A DNA stretch of 64,000 nt, taken from the NCBI RefSeq assembly GCF_023330685.1, contig NZ_CP097128.1, forward strand, positions 1,054,001-1,118,000, given 5' to 3'. The notes under the pieces were generated by a model. It saw only the letters and a list, made by a program, of their open reading frames with translations. It made no database searches and was not told the origin of the DNA. This DNA is from Conexibacter sp. DBS9H8 (GTDB taxonomy: Bacteria > Actinomycetota > Thermoleophilia > Solirubrobacterales > Solirubrobacteraceae). Of the stretch, positions 15,579 through 23,992 are shown piece by piece. Both the position numbers and the translations under genes were made by a program. The first letter of the stretch is position 1, and each line of letters opens with the position of its first letter.

Positions 15579-16642
15579 CCGTCGTTCACCAGCTCCTCTC
15601 CGGCGCCGGCCCCCACGACGCGATCACCACCGAGGCCGGGGTGTTCCGCGCCCACTTCACCGCCTGGGGCTGGGGTGGGGAGGACCACGCCTACCGGATC
15701 CACCCGCGCCTCGACGCGCCGATCCAGCCGGCGGCCGCGCTCACGCCCGCCCCCGACGACGTCGTCCTCCTGCACCACTCGGCCGGCTGGCCGCGGCTCG
15801 ATGACGTGCTGACCCTCCCTGGCCGCAAGCTGCTGCTCTACCACAATGTCACCCCGGCCGCCTGGTTCTGGGTTGACGTGCCGGGCCTGGCCGCCCACTG
15901 CCAGCTCGGTCGTGACCAGCTCACCGCGCTTGTCGCCGCCGCCGACGCGACCGCCGCGGACTCCGCCTTCAACGCCGGCGAGCTCGCCGCCTACGGGGCG
16001 GCGAACACGGTGGTCGTCCACCTGCTGCTCGACCGGGCGCGTCTCGGTGCCGGTGACCCGGTGGTCACCGGCACCGCCCGCCGGACCGCGGGCATCCGCG
16101 TCCTCTTCGTCGGACGGCTCTCCCCGCACAAGCGACAGGACGAGGTGATCCGTGCCTTCGGGCTGTACCGGCGCGTGCACGACCCCGCCGCGGTGCTCAC
16201 CCTCGTCGGGGATCCGATCGGTGAGCGCTACGTCGAGGAGCTCCGCGCCCTCGCGGATCGGTACGCGCCGGGGGCGGTGACGATCGAGAGCGGGCTGTCG
16301 GAGGCCGAGCTCGCCGCCCGCTACCGTGGCGCAGACGTGTTCCTCTGCCTGTCTGAGCACGAGGGTTTCTGCATCCCGCTGCTGGAGGCCTTCAGTTTCG
16401 GCGTGCCGGTGATCGCCCGGCCCGCCGGAGCGATCCCCGAGGTCGCCGGGGACGCGGCCCTGCTCGTCCCCGACGCCGACCCGGTCGTCGTCGCCGAGCT
16501 GATCGCCCTCCTCGCCGAGGACGCGCCGCTCGCCCAGGAGCTGATCCGCCGCGGCAGTGAGCGCCTGCGTGCGTTCGCCCCCGAGGCGATTGCGCCGCGG
16601 CTCGCGGCGGCCGTCCGCGCGGCTGAGAGGGTGGCGGCGTGA
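15575..16642 (+). CDS. GT4-family glycosyltransferase
   Basis: A 355-residue retaining GT-B glycosyltransferase. The C-terminal nucleotide-sugar-binding half is typical: VLFVGRLSPHKRQDEVI (about 172-188), then EHEGFCIPLLEAFSFG with the E-x7-E motif and PAGAIPEVAGDAAL. The N-terminal acceptor half has LLHHSAGW and LLYHNVTPAAWF, resembling mannosyl- and glucosyl-transferases of surface glycans. It probably adds a sugar to a lipid-linked repeat exported by the ABC transporter encoded just upstream. GTG start overlaps the previous stop by 4 nt, and its own stop overlaps the next gene by 4 nt. Confidence 0.92.
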   Translation: MTVVHQLLSGAGPHDAITTEAGVFRAHFTAWGWGGEDHAYRIHPRLDAPIQPAAALTPAPDDVVLLHHSAGWPRLDDVLTLPGRKLLLYHNVTPAAWFWVDVPGLAAHCQLGRDQLTALVAAADATAADSAFNAGELAAYGAANTVVVHLLLDRARLGAGDPVVTGTARRTAGIRVLFVGRLSPHKRQDEVIRAFGLYRRVHDPAAVLTLVGDPIGERYVEELRALADRYAPGAVTIESGLSEAELAARYRGADVFLCLSEHEGFCIPLLEAFSFGVPVIARPAGAIPEVAGDAALLVPDADPVVVAELIALLAEDAPLAQELIRRGSERLRAFAPEAIAPRLAAAVRAAERVAA

Positions 16643-18696
16643 CCGTCCTGTCCCCGGTGCGGGGCCTCGTCGCCGGACCCGGCGGAAGCGTGCGCCCGCG
16701 GCGGGCCTGGTGGATCCCGGTGATCTGCGGCGCCCTCGCGCTCGCGCTCGCGCTCGGGGCCGGCGCCTACCACCCCCACGCACTCCCTCAGACGGTGCTG
16801 ATCGGGGCCGGCTCGGTCCTCCTGTGCGCGGTGTGCGGGGACGCCCTGGCCGTGCTGCTCGTCCCGCCGGCCTGGCGGACGGTCCGTCCGCTGCTGACCG
16901 TCGCCTTCGGCGCGGCGGCGAGCGGGATCGTGCTGATGGCCTTCGGGGTCGCCTTCGTCCCCCTGCACGTGAGCCTGTGGCTCACCCTCGCGCTCGGGCT
17001 CGGCGCCTCCTGGTGGGTGCGCCGGCGTGAGCGGGCCGCTGCCGGGGTGGAGGCCGGCTCGGACGCCGGAGTCGCGGCGCGCGGGCGAAGCGGGCCGCGA
17101 GGCCCGAGTGCCGGGGTGGCGGCGGTCGGCCCGGGGGGCGCTGACCGCCTCGCCGGTGCCTGGGCGGCGGCCCAGCGCGGAGATCTCGCGATCTGGGCCG
17201 CCGTGCTCGGCATCCTCTTTCTCGTCCTGATGATTCCGGCGTGGCGGACCGGGGCGCTGACCATCTACGGCCAGAACCCCGACTCGAGTCAGGTCGTCGG
17301 GATCGCCGTCCTCTTCCAGCACATCCCGCCGACGCACACCGACAACGCGCTGCCGCCGAACGTCGTCCCCCAGGCCTGGCGGTTCCGGTACCCGATCTTC
17401 TATCCGCTCGCCGCGGTCGCCAACCTGCTCCACGCCGATCCGATCCGGGTCTTCCCGGTGCTCTCGGCGCTGCTCGTGCTCATCACCGCCGTCGGCTTCG
17501 CCCTCGTCGCGGTCCGCTGCTTCCGTGCCCCCGCCTGGTCAGGCCCGGCGATCGCGGCGCTGATCGGCTTCACCTGGATCCTCCAGTACCTCGCCTGGCA
17601 CCCGTACTGGAACCAGCTGTGGGGCACCGCGATGCTCCCCTACGCGCTCCTGTTCGGCTGGCAGGCGATCGAATCCCGGGACGGGACGAGTGCGATCGCC
17701 TGCGTGGTGATGCTGCTGATGCTGTGGTTCGCCTACCCGCTGGCGATCCCCTACCCGCTTGTCATCCTCGCCGCCGTGCTCGCGGTCAACTGGCAGCGGC
17801 CGCGCCTGCCCCGGGTCAGCGGCGCCCGTGGCTGGCTCGCCGCGGTCGCCGTGCTCGCCCTGCTCACCCCGGCGGTGATCGGGAGCGTGCTCAAGCTCAA
17901 GGAGGCGATCGTCCAGCTGCTGACGCCCAACAGCGCCCTATGGGGCGGGGACGTCACCCACTTCATCAGCTACAGCACGTTCGCGGGCACCGGCGGTGGG
18001 CCGCTGAGCGCGATCCTCGTGCTGATCGCCGCCGCCTACGGATGCTGGCGCCTTGGCCCCCGGCTGCGGGTCAGCGTCGGTGTCGTGATCGCCGCCCTGC
18101 TCCTGCTCGACCTTCGCTTCCGGCTCACCGCCTCTGGCCCCTATATGGATTTCAAGCACCTCTCCTTCATGGGCCTGATCGTCCTCAGCCTCGCCGCCGC
18201 CGGGATCTTCTCCCGGCTCAGCCGGCCCGGCTGGATCCGCTGGGTCGCGGCGGTCGGGCTCCTGCTGTGGGTCTCCGGGGCGGTCAGCTTCGACCGCACC
18301 GACGCGGTCAGCCAGAACGAGCAGGTCACCCCCCAGCTCTTCCAGATCCGCCAATGGGCCCACGCGCTGCCGCGGGGGGCGAGCGTCCGGGTCGACATCC
18401 CGCCCGGGGACGGCGGCATGCAGCTGTGGGCGGTGCAGATGCTCGCCGGCCACCCGGTCGACAGCTATGAGCCGGTGCTGAACACGACCTACGCCCACGC
18501 CGCCCCGGGTTTCCGTGCCGACTACTCCCTCGCCCTGGCGATCAACCCGGCGACCGGCGTGCCGATCCCCGCACCGCGGTTCACCGTCAACCCTCCGCTG
18601 TTTGCCAACCAGCTCTTCGTCCTCCGCCGGATCGACTGGCCCGCTCGGGATGACGGGGTCGCCCAGACCGCCTCGACGCGGCTCGTGCAGCCCTGA
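16639..18696 (+). CDS. Large polytopic membrane protein, possible GT-C glycosyltransferase
   Basis: A 685-residue integral membrane protein. There are about four helices before residue 135, then a cytoplasmic Gly/Ala/Arg-rich segment (135-185), then some ten more helices to about 560 and a C-terminal soluble domain (about 570-685) with NTTYAHAAPGFRADYS. After the helix at 190-210 an extracytoplasmic loop reads YGQNPDSSQVVGIAVLF, where an early acidic residue could play the role of the GT-C catalytic Asp. The architecture fits lipid-phosphate-sugar-dependent glycosyltransferases, but no family motif is decisive. It ends the first exporter operon and is followed by a GC-rich inverted repeat. 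Confidence 0.75.
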   Translation: MTVLSPVRGLVAGPGGSVRPRRAWWIPVICGALALALALGAGAYHPHALPQTVLIGAGSVLLCAVCGDALAVLLVPPAWRTVRPLLTVAFGAAASGIVLMAFGVAFVPLHVSLWLTLALGLGASWWVRRRERAAAGVEAGSDAGVAARGRSGPRGPSAGVAAVGPGGADRLAGAWAAAQRGDLAIWAAVLGILFLVLMIPAWRTGALTIYGQNPDSSQVVGIAVLFQHIPPTHTDNALPPNVVPQAWRFRYPIFYPLAAVANLLHADPIRVFPVLSALLVLITAVGFALVAVRCFRAPAWSGPAIAALIGFTWILQYLAWHPYWNQLWGTAMLPYALLFGWQAIESRDGTSAIACVVMLLMLWFAYPLAIPYPLVILAAVLAVNWQRPRLPRVSGARGWLAAVAVLALLTPAVIGSVLKLKEAIVQLLTPNSALWGGDVTHFISYSTFAGTGGGPLSAILVLIAAAYGCWRLGPRLRVSVGVVIAALLLLDLRFRLTASGPYMDFKHLSFMGLIVLSLAAAGIFSRLSRPGWIRWVAAVGLLLWVSGAVSFDRTDAVSQNEQVTPQLFQIRQWAHALPRGASVRVDIPPGDGGMQLWAVQMLAGHPVDSYEPVLNTTYAHAAPGFRADYSLALAINPATGVPIPAPRFTVNPPLFANQLFVLRRIDWPARDDGVAQTASTRLVQP

Positions 18697-18705
18697 GCGT
18701 CCTCT

Positions 18706-18730
18706 GTCGGGGGCCCCGGGGACCCCTGAC
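18706..18730. terminator. Possible terminator after first glycan operon
   Basis: A nearly self-complementary GC-rich element beginning 9 nt after the stop: GTC-N-GGGG-N-CCCC facing GGGG-N-CCCC-N-GAC, with two mismatches and almost no loop. It has no U-tract, so it is a weak call. Confidence 0.35.
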
Positions 18731-18823
18731 TGGCCGCGCCCCGCCCTCCTCGGGCGCGCTCACGGCAACGACGGGGGAGAAATGTGTCGTGGGAACGCAT
18801 TAGTCCCCCGCCGTTGGGTCCGC

Positions 18824-18892
18824 CCCGTCGCCCGTCGCCCGTCGCCCGTCGCCCGTCGTCCGCCAGCCGCCCGCCAGCCGCCCGCCAGCCGC
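18824..18892. repeat. Two short tandem arrays 3' of the redox operon
   Basis: Five copies of the 7-bp unit CCCGTCG (18824-18858) are followed by three copies of an 11-bp unit, CCGCCAGCCGC (18860-18892). The DNA lies in the 231-bp gap between convergent genes and has no gene of its own. Confidence 0.85.
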
Positions 18893-18927
18893 CTGAGCCG
18901 CCCGCCCGCCCGCCCGAGCCGCCCGCC

Positions 18928-19851
18928 CTACCCCCGCCGGGCGAGCTCCGGATCCTCGGCGACCGCCCGGCGCAGCGCCTCATCGAAGCCGACCGGACGG
19001 ATGTCGAAGAGGGACATCCCGGAGGGATCGTTGACGACCGTCGGGATCGCCAACCCCTCCACGAGCGGCCGGGCGACCCCCGCATCGACAGGGGTCACGA
19101 GTCCGATCCACAGCGACGACAGCCACGGCGTGATGAACGGCACCGGGATCCGCGGACGCTGGGGCAGGCCGAGCACGGCCGCCATCCGGTCGAGCATCTC
19201 CCCGTAGGCGAGCACGTCCGGCCCACCGATCTGGACCTCCCGCCCGGCCGACGCCGTGACGGTCCGGGCCTCGGCGAGGTACGCGAGCGCGTCATCGATC
19301 CCGATCGGCTGGGTCGCGTTCTTCAGCCAGGCCGGGGCGATCATCGCCGGCAGCCGTTGGACGAGGTAGCGCAGCGTCCGGTAGGACTCCGACTCCGGTC
19401 CGACGACCATCCCCGCCCGGAAGTAGGTGAGCGGCGGACCGTGCTCGGCGAGCATCTGAGCGGTCTCATGGCGGGAGCGCAGGTGGGCGGAGTGGGGCCG
19501 CTCCCCGAGGCCGCCGAGGTAGATCACCCGGCCGACGCCCTCCCGCGCGGCCATCTCGGCAAACGAGGTCGCCGCCCGCCGTTCCCGCGCGGCGAAGTGA
19601 CCGTCGCCACCCCGGCCCATCGAGTGCACGAGGTAGTAGGCGACGTCGATCCCCTCCCCCGCACCGCGCAGGCTGCCGGCGTCGAGCACGTCGCCGCGGC
19701 GCAGCTCCGCCCCGGCGCGGGCGAGCTCGCGCGCCCGCGGGCTCGACGGGTCACGGACGAGGCAGCGGATGCCGACCCCCTCGCCGAGCAGGCGCCGGCT
19801 GAGGCGCCCGCCGACAAAGCCCGTCGCCCCGGTGACGAGGACCGTGCTCAC
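18928..19851 (-). CDS. NAD(P)-binding Rossmann protein, epimerase/YbjT-like
   Basis: A 307-residue atypical short-chain dehydrogenase. The GTG at 19851 overlaps the previous stop by 4 nt and puts the dinucleotide-binding motif VTGATGFVGGRL at residues 5-16; the longer in-frame start reads into the neighbour and is rejected. VAYYLVHSMGRG follows, then VIYLGGLGE and a C-terminal region ending in PVGFDEALRRAV. VHSMG plus YLGGL patterns occur in complex-I-assembly-like or LitR-associated NAD(P)H-binding proteins, often next to light-regulated genes. The Tyr-x3-Lys catalytic pair of classical SDRs is not evident, so it may bind nucleotide without classical dehydrogenase activity. It is the last gene of the four-gene operon facing the CarH regulator. 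Confidence 0.85.
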   Translation of the reverse strand: MSTVLVTGATGFVGGRLSRRLLGEGVGIRCLVRDPSSPRARELARAGAELRRGDVLDAGSLRGAGEGIDVAYYLVHSMGRGGDGHFAARERRAATSFAEMAAREGVGRVIYLGGLGERPHSAHLRSRHETAQMLAEHGPPLTYFRAGMVVGPESESYRTLRYLVQRLPAMIAPAWLKNATQPIGIDDALAYLAEARTVTASAGREVQIGGPDVLAYGEMLDRMAAVLGLPQRPRIPVPFITPWLSSLWIGLVTPVDAGVARPLVEGLAIPTVVNDPSGMSLFDIRPVGFDEALRRAVAEDPELARRG

Positions 19852-20873
19852 CCGACCCCACCCCGATCGCGCACCGCCGTCGAACCGGCACCTGCGACTG
19901 ACCCGGCCTCTCGCCATCCGCTGAGCGCGCACAGCTGCCGCCACAGCCCCGCACGCTCGGCCTCCGTCTCCCGGGTGCGGGCAAGCAGGTGAACCGGACG
20001 CCGGCGCCGGTCATGCCAGAAGCCGCCGCTGCCGAGCACCGCCGGGTCGGCGCCGGCCAGCCACACCGTCGTGTCCGCCCCCTCCGCCGGGGTCCGCAGC
20101 AGCGGGCGGGTGAGCCGGTGAAAGCGCGGCAGCGCGTCGCGCACCCCGGGGGTGTCGGCCCACCCGGGGTGCATCGCGTGGGCGCCAACCCCGATCGGGG
20201 CCCAGCGCCGGGCCCACAGCCCGGTGAGGATCACCTGCGCCCGCTTGCTCGCGGCATAGGCGCTGACCGCTCGGTAGTCACGTTCACGTTGCAGGTCGCC
20301 GACGTCGATCCGCTGACCGTACATCCCCCCGGAGGAGACCGTCACCACTCGACCGGCCGGCGCGGCGGCGAGCGCCCCGACGAGCAGGTTGGTGAGCAGG
20401 AACGGTCCGACGACGTTGGTCGCGAAGGTGAGCTCGATCCCGTCGGCTGACAGCGTCCGCTGTGGCGCCATCACCCCTGCGTTGTTGATCAGCCCGTCGA
20501 GCGGGCGCCCGTCCGCGACGAGCTCCGCCGCACACGCCCGCACCGACGCGAGCGAACTGAGGTCGCAGGCATGGACGCTGATGGCACCGGGGCCGGCTGC
20601 CGGGCCGGCCCCGGCGATCGAGCGCGCCACCTCCGCCCCCCGCTCGGTGGAGCGCACAAGCAGCGCCACCTCGGCACCGAGCCCGGCGAGCGCCTGTGCG
20701 GTCGCCTCCCCGAGGCCGGAGGTCGCGCCGGTCACCGCGATCCGCCGCCCGTCGAGGCGGGGGAGGCCATCGGCGTCCGGCCAGTGGCGGGCGCGCAGGT
20801 GGTAGCCGGGCCGCGAGTAGCCGAGCACGATCGTACGGTCGAGGAGACGGTCGAGCACCTCGGCGCCGCTCAT
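19848..20873 (-). CDS. Short-chain dehydrogenase, retinol dehydrogenase-like
   Basis: A 341-residue classical SDR. The cofactor motif is TGATSGLGEA (about 48-57), NNAGVMAPQ marks the beta4 strand, and the catalytic pair is Tyr-x3-Lys in SAYAASKRA, preceded by the Ser of VTVSSGG. It resembles the NADP-dependent RDH/protochlorophyllide-oxidoreductase-like subgroup (DCDLSSLASVR-type spacing, here ACDLSSLASVR). An N-terminal extension of about 40 residues (LGYSRPGYHLRAR) precedes the fold, and a C-terminal tail of about 40 residues is less ordered. The stop overlaps the start of the next gene by 4 nt. Substrate unknown; the regulator and FAD-oxidase neighbour suggest a lipid or isoprenoid substrate. 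Confidence 0.87.
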   Translation of the reverse strand: MSGAEVLDRLLDRTIVLGYSRPGYHLRARHWPDADGLPRLDGRRIAVTGATSGLGEATAQALAGLGAEVALLVRSTERGAEVARSIAGAGPAAGPGAISVHACDLSSLASVRACAAELVADGRPLDGLINNAGVMAPQRTLSADGIELTFATNVVGPFLLTNLLVGALAAAPAGRVVTVSSGGMYGQRIDVGDLQRERDYRAVSAYAASKRAQVILTGLWARRWAPIGVGAHAMHPGWADTPGVRDALPRFHRLTRPLLRTPAEGADTTVWLAGADPAVLGSGGFWHDRRRRPVHLLARTRETEAERAGLWRQLCALSGWREAGSVAGAGSTAVRDRGGVG

Positions 20874-22132
20874 CGCGCGGTGTGGTCGAGGCGGCGCCGG
20901 ACCGCGGCGGCGGTCCGCTCGCCGCTGAACATCGCGCCCTGCAGGGAGGCGGTGTCGCGGTGGTCGCCGCAGACGAACAGGCCGCCGCCGATCTCGACGC
21001 GGCGCCGGATGGGCAGCGGCGGGCGTTGGTCGGGCTGGCCGTGGGGGATCACGTCGGTGCGGATCAGCTCGAGGTCGGACCGGTCGGCGTCGAACCAGCC
21101 GGCGAGCTGGTCGCGGACCCGTTCGCCGAGGTTGGGGTCGGTCGCGGCGGGGCCGGGGACCGCGGCGACGACGAGCGCCCGGCCCGGCGGGGCGTAGCTG
21201 GGAGCCACCTCACTCATCACGACGACGTTGGCGGCCGGGCCGCCGCTGACCCCGTCGAGCAGCAGCCACGGGCCGCGCACCGGGGCGGCCCGCAGGGAGA
21301 ACCAGCAGGCGGCGACCGGGCGTGAGCCGGGGTCGGGGACGGTGGCGCCGATCAGCCGGTGGGCACTTGGGCCGTCGGTGGCGACAACGACGGCGCGGGC
21401 GCCGAGCCGCTCCCCGGCGGCGGTCAGCACCCCGGTGGCCGACACCTCGCGGACCGGGGTGGCGAGCCTGAGCCGGTCCGGGGGGATCGGGGCGGCGAGC
21501 CGGGCGGGGATCGCGCCGATCCCCGCCCGCGGGACCCCGGTGCGGCCGAGGGCGAGCATCCGCAGGGTGATGTCAAAACGCCGGGAGGACACCGCGAGCT
21601 CCGGGTCGAGCTGAATGCCCGCGAAGAACGGCCGCCAGAACGCGTCCGTGAACCGGGCCGAGAAGCCCGCGCGACGGAGTCGCTCCCCCGTCGTCGTGTC
21701 CGGCCGGCGCAGGAGCTGCCGTGGCGGGGTCGCACAGACGTCGAGGACGAGCCGGGTGAGGGCGAGCTTGTCCGCGACCGTCGCGACCGGTGAGCGGACG
21801 GTGGCGAGCAGGTCCTGGGGGTGGCGCAGCGGGTTGGCGAGACGGGCGAGTGCGGCGGTCGTGTCCGTCGCGGCGGTCCGCACGAGCGCGCCGGAGGTGA
21901 ACGGGCTGACCCCGAGTGCCTCGAGGTCGAGGCGCCGGCGCACCTGCGGATAGGCGCTGAGGAGGATCTGGAAACCACGGTCGAGGCGGAAGCCGTCGAT
22001 CTGGTCGGTGCGCACGCGACCGCCGATCCCGTCGGAGGCCTCGAGCACGGTCACGTCGACCCCGGCCCGGACGAGGTCGGCTGCGCAGACGAGGCCGGCG
22101 ACCCCGGCGCCGACGACGATCACATCGCTCAT
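20870..22132 (-). CDS. FAD-dependent amine-oxidase/phytoene-desaturase-like oxidoreductase
   Basis: A 420-residue flavoprotein. The N-terminal dinucleotide-binding motif is VIVVGAGVAGLVCAADL, followed by the second FAD-contact motif LEASDGIGGRVRTD. The C-terminal FAD-closing motif is LFVCGDHRDTASLQGAM. This is the layout of the amine oxidase/protoporphyrinogen oxidase/carotenoid desaturase superfamily; relatives of this exact type are often labelled 'NAD(P)/FAD-dependent oxidoreductase' and sit near carotenoid or light-induced genes. The activity cannot be picked from motifs. It overlaps both neighbours by 4 nt in a four-gene operon, and the probable CarH control suggests photo-oxidative stress or pigment metabolism. 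Confidence 0.88.
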   Translation of the reverse strand: MSDVIVVGAGVAGLVCAADLVRAGVDVTVLEASDGIGGRVRTDQIDGFRLDRGFQILLSAYPQVRRRLDLEALGVSPFTSGALVRTAATDTTAALARLANPLRHPQDLLATVRSPVATVADKLALTRLVLDVCATPPRQLLRRPDTTTGERLRRAGFSARFTDAFWRPFFAGIQLDPELAVSSRRFDITLRMLALGRTGVPRAGIGAIPARLAAPIPPDRLRLATPVREVSATGVLTAAGERLGARAVVVATDGPSAHRLIGATVPDPGSRPVAACWFSLRAAPVRGPWLLLDGVSGGPAANVVVMSEVAPSYAPPGRALVVAAVPGPAATDPNLGERVRDQLAGWFDADRSDLELIRTDVIPHGQPDQRPPLPIRRRVEIGGGLFVCGDHRDTASLQGAMFSGERTAAAVRRRLDHTAR

Positions 22133-22893
22133 GACCCGAACGCCTCCGAGGGCAGCTCTCGCGCCCCCGATTCGATCGCCTCACAGATCGTCTCGGCGAC
22201 GTCGGCGGGGTCGAGGCCGCGCGGCAGCGCCGGAGCCTGGCCGGCGAGCGCGCGGGTCGCCAGCCCCGTTTCCGTGTGGGGCGGGCGCACGTCGAGCACG
22301 CGCACCCCGAGGCGGCGGGCCTCGCGGGCGAGGGCCTCATCAAAGCCGCGAACGGCCGCCTTGGATGCGGCGTAGGCGGCCATGTGCGCCATCGCCCTCC
22401 CCGGCTCGGCGATCACACCGGAGATGTTCGCCAGTGTTCCCCCGCGGCTCATCTGCGGCAGGGCCGCCCGGGCGAGCAGCATTGGAACGAGGACGTTGAT
22501 CTCGAGCAGTTCCCGGAGGACGACGGCTGACAGATCTGTCGCGGGACCGAAGGCGACGACCCCGACCGCGTTGATCAGCACGTCGAGGGAGCCGGTCGCC
22601 TCGCTCGCCAGTTCGACCGCCTCCTCACAGGCGTCCGAGTCGCACAGGTCGGCGACGAGCCGGCCGCCGCGGGCCGGGAGGAGGTTGAGTCGGTTCGCGT
22701 CCCGGCCGACGGCGGTGACGATGGCGCCGCGCTGGTCGAGGGCGGCGGCGAGCGCGCTGCCGAGCCCGCCGCTTGCACCCGTCAGCAGCACGGTCGCGCC
22801 GGTGAGCGGCGTGCCGTCCGTCGCGCTCACCGGGGAGCTCCGGACTCGGGACGGCGTGTCTCGGCGAGGTTCGGCATCGGGGCTGAGGTGCAT
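22129..22893 (-). CDS. Short-chain dehydrogenase/reductase
   Basis: A classical SDR of 254 residues from the ATG at 22893. The motif LLTGASGGLGSAL appears near residue 36, NAVGVVAFG at beta4, and Tyr-x3-Lys in MAAYAASKAAV, preceded by LANISG. An internal GTG (VSATDGTPL, about residue 22) would remove a poorly conserved leader and may be the true start. It is the first gene of the operon divergent from the B12 photoreceptor. A possible minus-strand promoter (TCTACA at 22966-22961, 16-nt spacer, TACTAT at 22944-22939) lies inside the operator repeats, so its transcription would be blocked when the repressor is bound. Substrate not predicted. Confidence 0.86.
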   Translation of the reverse strand: MHLSPDAEPRRDTPSRVRSSPVSATDGTPLTGATVLLTGASGGLGSALAAALDQRGAIVTAVGRDANRLNLLPARGGRLVADLCDSDACEEAVELASEATGSLDVLINAVGVVAFGPATDLSAVVLRELLEINVLVPMLLARAALPQMSRGGTLANISGVIAEPGRAMAHMAAYAASKAAVRGFDEALAREARRLGVRVLDVRPPHTETGLATRALAGQAPALPRGLDPADVAETICEAIESGARELPSEAFGS

Positions 22894-22919
22894 GTCATAC
22901 GCGCCGCCTCCAGCGGACG

Positions 22920-22941
22920 TTGTTCAGATCGTGTTGAGATA
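22920..22941. promoter_or_regulatory. CarH-type operator O1 (two tandem 11-bp repeats)
   Basis: TTGTTCAGATC (22920-22930) and GTGTTGAGATA (22931-22941) abut and share the pattern nTGTnnAnnTn. Its complement, nAnnTnnACAn, is the 11-bp CarH direct-repeat consensus as I recall it from the Thermus thermophilus work. O1 covers the probable -10 (TACTAT, 22944-22939) of the minus-strand oxidoreductase operon, so binding would repress it. Confidence 0.68.
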
Positions 22942-22959
22942 GTAACGGTCCCAGCGTAT

Positions 22960-22981
22960 CTGTAGAGATAATATTGACGTA
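22960..22981. promoter_or_regulatory. CarH-type operator O2 over the regulator's own promoter
   Basis: CTGTAGAGATA (22960-22970) matches nTGTnnAnnTn fully; the abutting ATATTGACGTA (22971-22981) matches four of the five fixed bases. It overlaps the plus-strand -10 GATAAT (22967-22972), which ends 9 nt before the GTG, so the regulator mRNA may be leaderless. It also overlaps the -35-like TCTACA of the divergent operon. Autorepression is predicted. Confidence 0.6.
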
Positions 22982-23992
22982 GTGGAGCCCTTGTTTCACA
23001 TCGGTGAGCTCGCGCGGCGCACCGGCCTGTCGCCGGCGGTGATCCGGGCCTGGGAGCGCCGCTACGGGGTCGTCTCGCCGCAGCGTTCACCCGGCGGCAC
23101 GCGGCTGTATTCGCTGGAGGACCTGCGCCGGATCGAGCGGGTGCAGGCCCAGATCGCCACGGGGCTGTCGGCCGGTCGGGCGGCCGCGATCATGCTCGTC
23201 GGGGAGCCCGGATCGGCTGAGGTGAGCGTTGACGGGCGGGGGCCGGCAGACGTGGGCGACGGGCGGGGGCCGGCAGACGTGGGCGACGGGGGGCTGGGGT
23301 CGGGGGCGGAGCCGAAGGCGGCAGACACGGGCGGCGGGTCGACGGTCCCATCGCCGCTGCGGGACGGCTCGGAGATCGCTGACGGCGCCGCGGAGCTCGT
23401 CCGTGCCTTCGGCCGTCTCGATCCCGCGGCGGCCGAACGCGCGCTCGAGCGGCTCTGTGCCGGCTTCTCGCTCGAGACCCTGGTGCGCGGGGTCTTTCTC
23501 CCCTACTTAGAGGACGTCGGGCGGCGGTGGGAGCGGGGGGAGACCTCCGTTGCGGAGGAACATCTCGCCACCCACCTCCTGCGCGGGCGGCTGCTCGCCT
23601 TCAGCAGGGGGCTGACGTCTGACCAGCGCGGCCGGGCGGTGCTCGCCTGCCCGCCCGGCGAGCACCACGACATCACGCTGACGATCTTCTCGGTCCTGCT
23701 CCAGCGTCGCGGCTGGGCGGTGACGCTGCTCGGCGCCGACACGCCGCTCGACAGCGTCGCGGGCGCGGCCGGAACCGTCGGCGCCGACCTCGTCGTCCTC
23801 GCGGCGATGACGCCCGAGCGGTTCGACGACCTCACCGACAGCGAGGTGCGTGCGCTCGCCGGCCGCCACCGGCTGCTGATCACCGGACCGGGGGCGGACG
23901 CCGTGCTCGCCGCGCGCTGGGGCGCTGCGTGCCTCGGCGGCGACCCGGTCGCCGCGGCGGACTGGCTCTCCCGGGAGGAGGATGGCCGATGA
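22982..23992 (+). CDS. carH: CarH/LitR-type B12-dependent photoreceptor and transcriptional repressor
   Basis: A 336-residue light-sensing repressor. Residues 5-72 are a MerR-type winged helix (HIGELARRTGLSPAVIRAWE). After a linker of about 60 residues with a duplicated nine-residue block come the four-helix bundle (about 135-212) and the cobalamin-binding domain (215-330). The photoreceptor signature W-x9-E-H is intact (W183, E193, H194), and PPGEHHD supplies the lower-ligand His as E-x-H (H229). The H194-to-H229 spacing is 35, the same as H142-H177 in the T. thermophilus protein. In that family, dark adenosylcobalamin forms a DNA-binding tetramer and light breaks the Co-C bond, releasing DNA. 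Matching operators lie directly upstream. The linker is longer than in Thermus. Confidence 0.9.
   Translation: MEPLFHIGELARRTGLSPAVIRAWERRYGVVSPQRSPGGTRLYSLEDLRRIERVQAQIATGLSAGRAAAIMLVGEPGSAEVSVDGRGPADVGDGRGPADVGDGGLGSGAEPKAADTGGGSTVPSPLRDGSEIADGAAELVRAFGRLDPAAAERALERLCAGFSLETLVRGVFLPYLEDVGRRWERGETSVAEEHLATHLLRGRLLAFSRGLTSDQRGRAVLACPPGEHHDITLTIFSVLLQRRGWAVTLLGADTPLDSVAGAAGTVGADLVVLAAMTPERFDDLTDSEVRALAGRHRLLITGPGADAVLAARWGAACLGGDPVAAADWLSREEDGR
23231..23284. repeat. 27-bp perfect tandem duplication in the carH linker
   Basis: Bases 23231-23257 repeat exactly at 23258-23284. They encode two copies of a nine-residue Gly/Asp/Arg/Pro block (RGPADVGDG-type) in the linker between the DNA-binding and B12 domains. 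Repeat number would set linker length. Confidence 0.9.
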
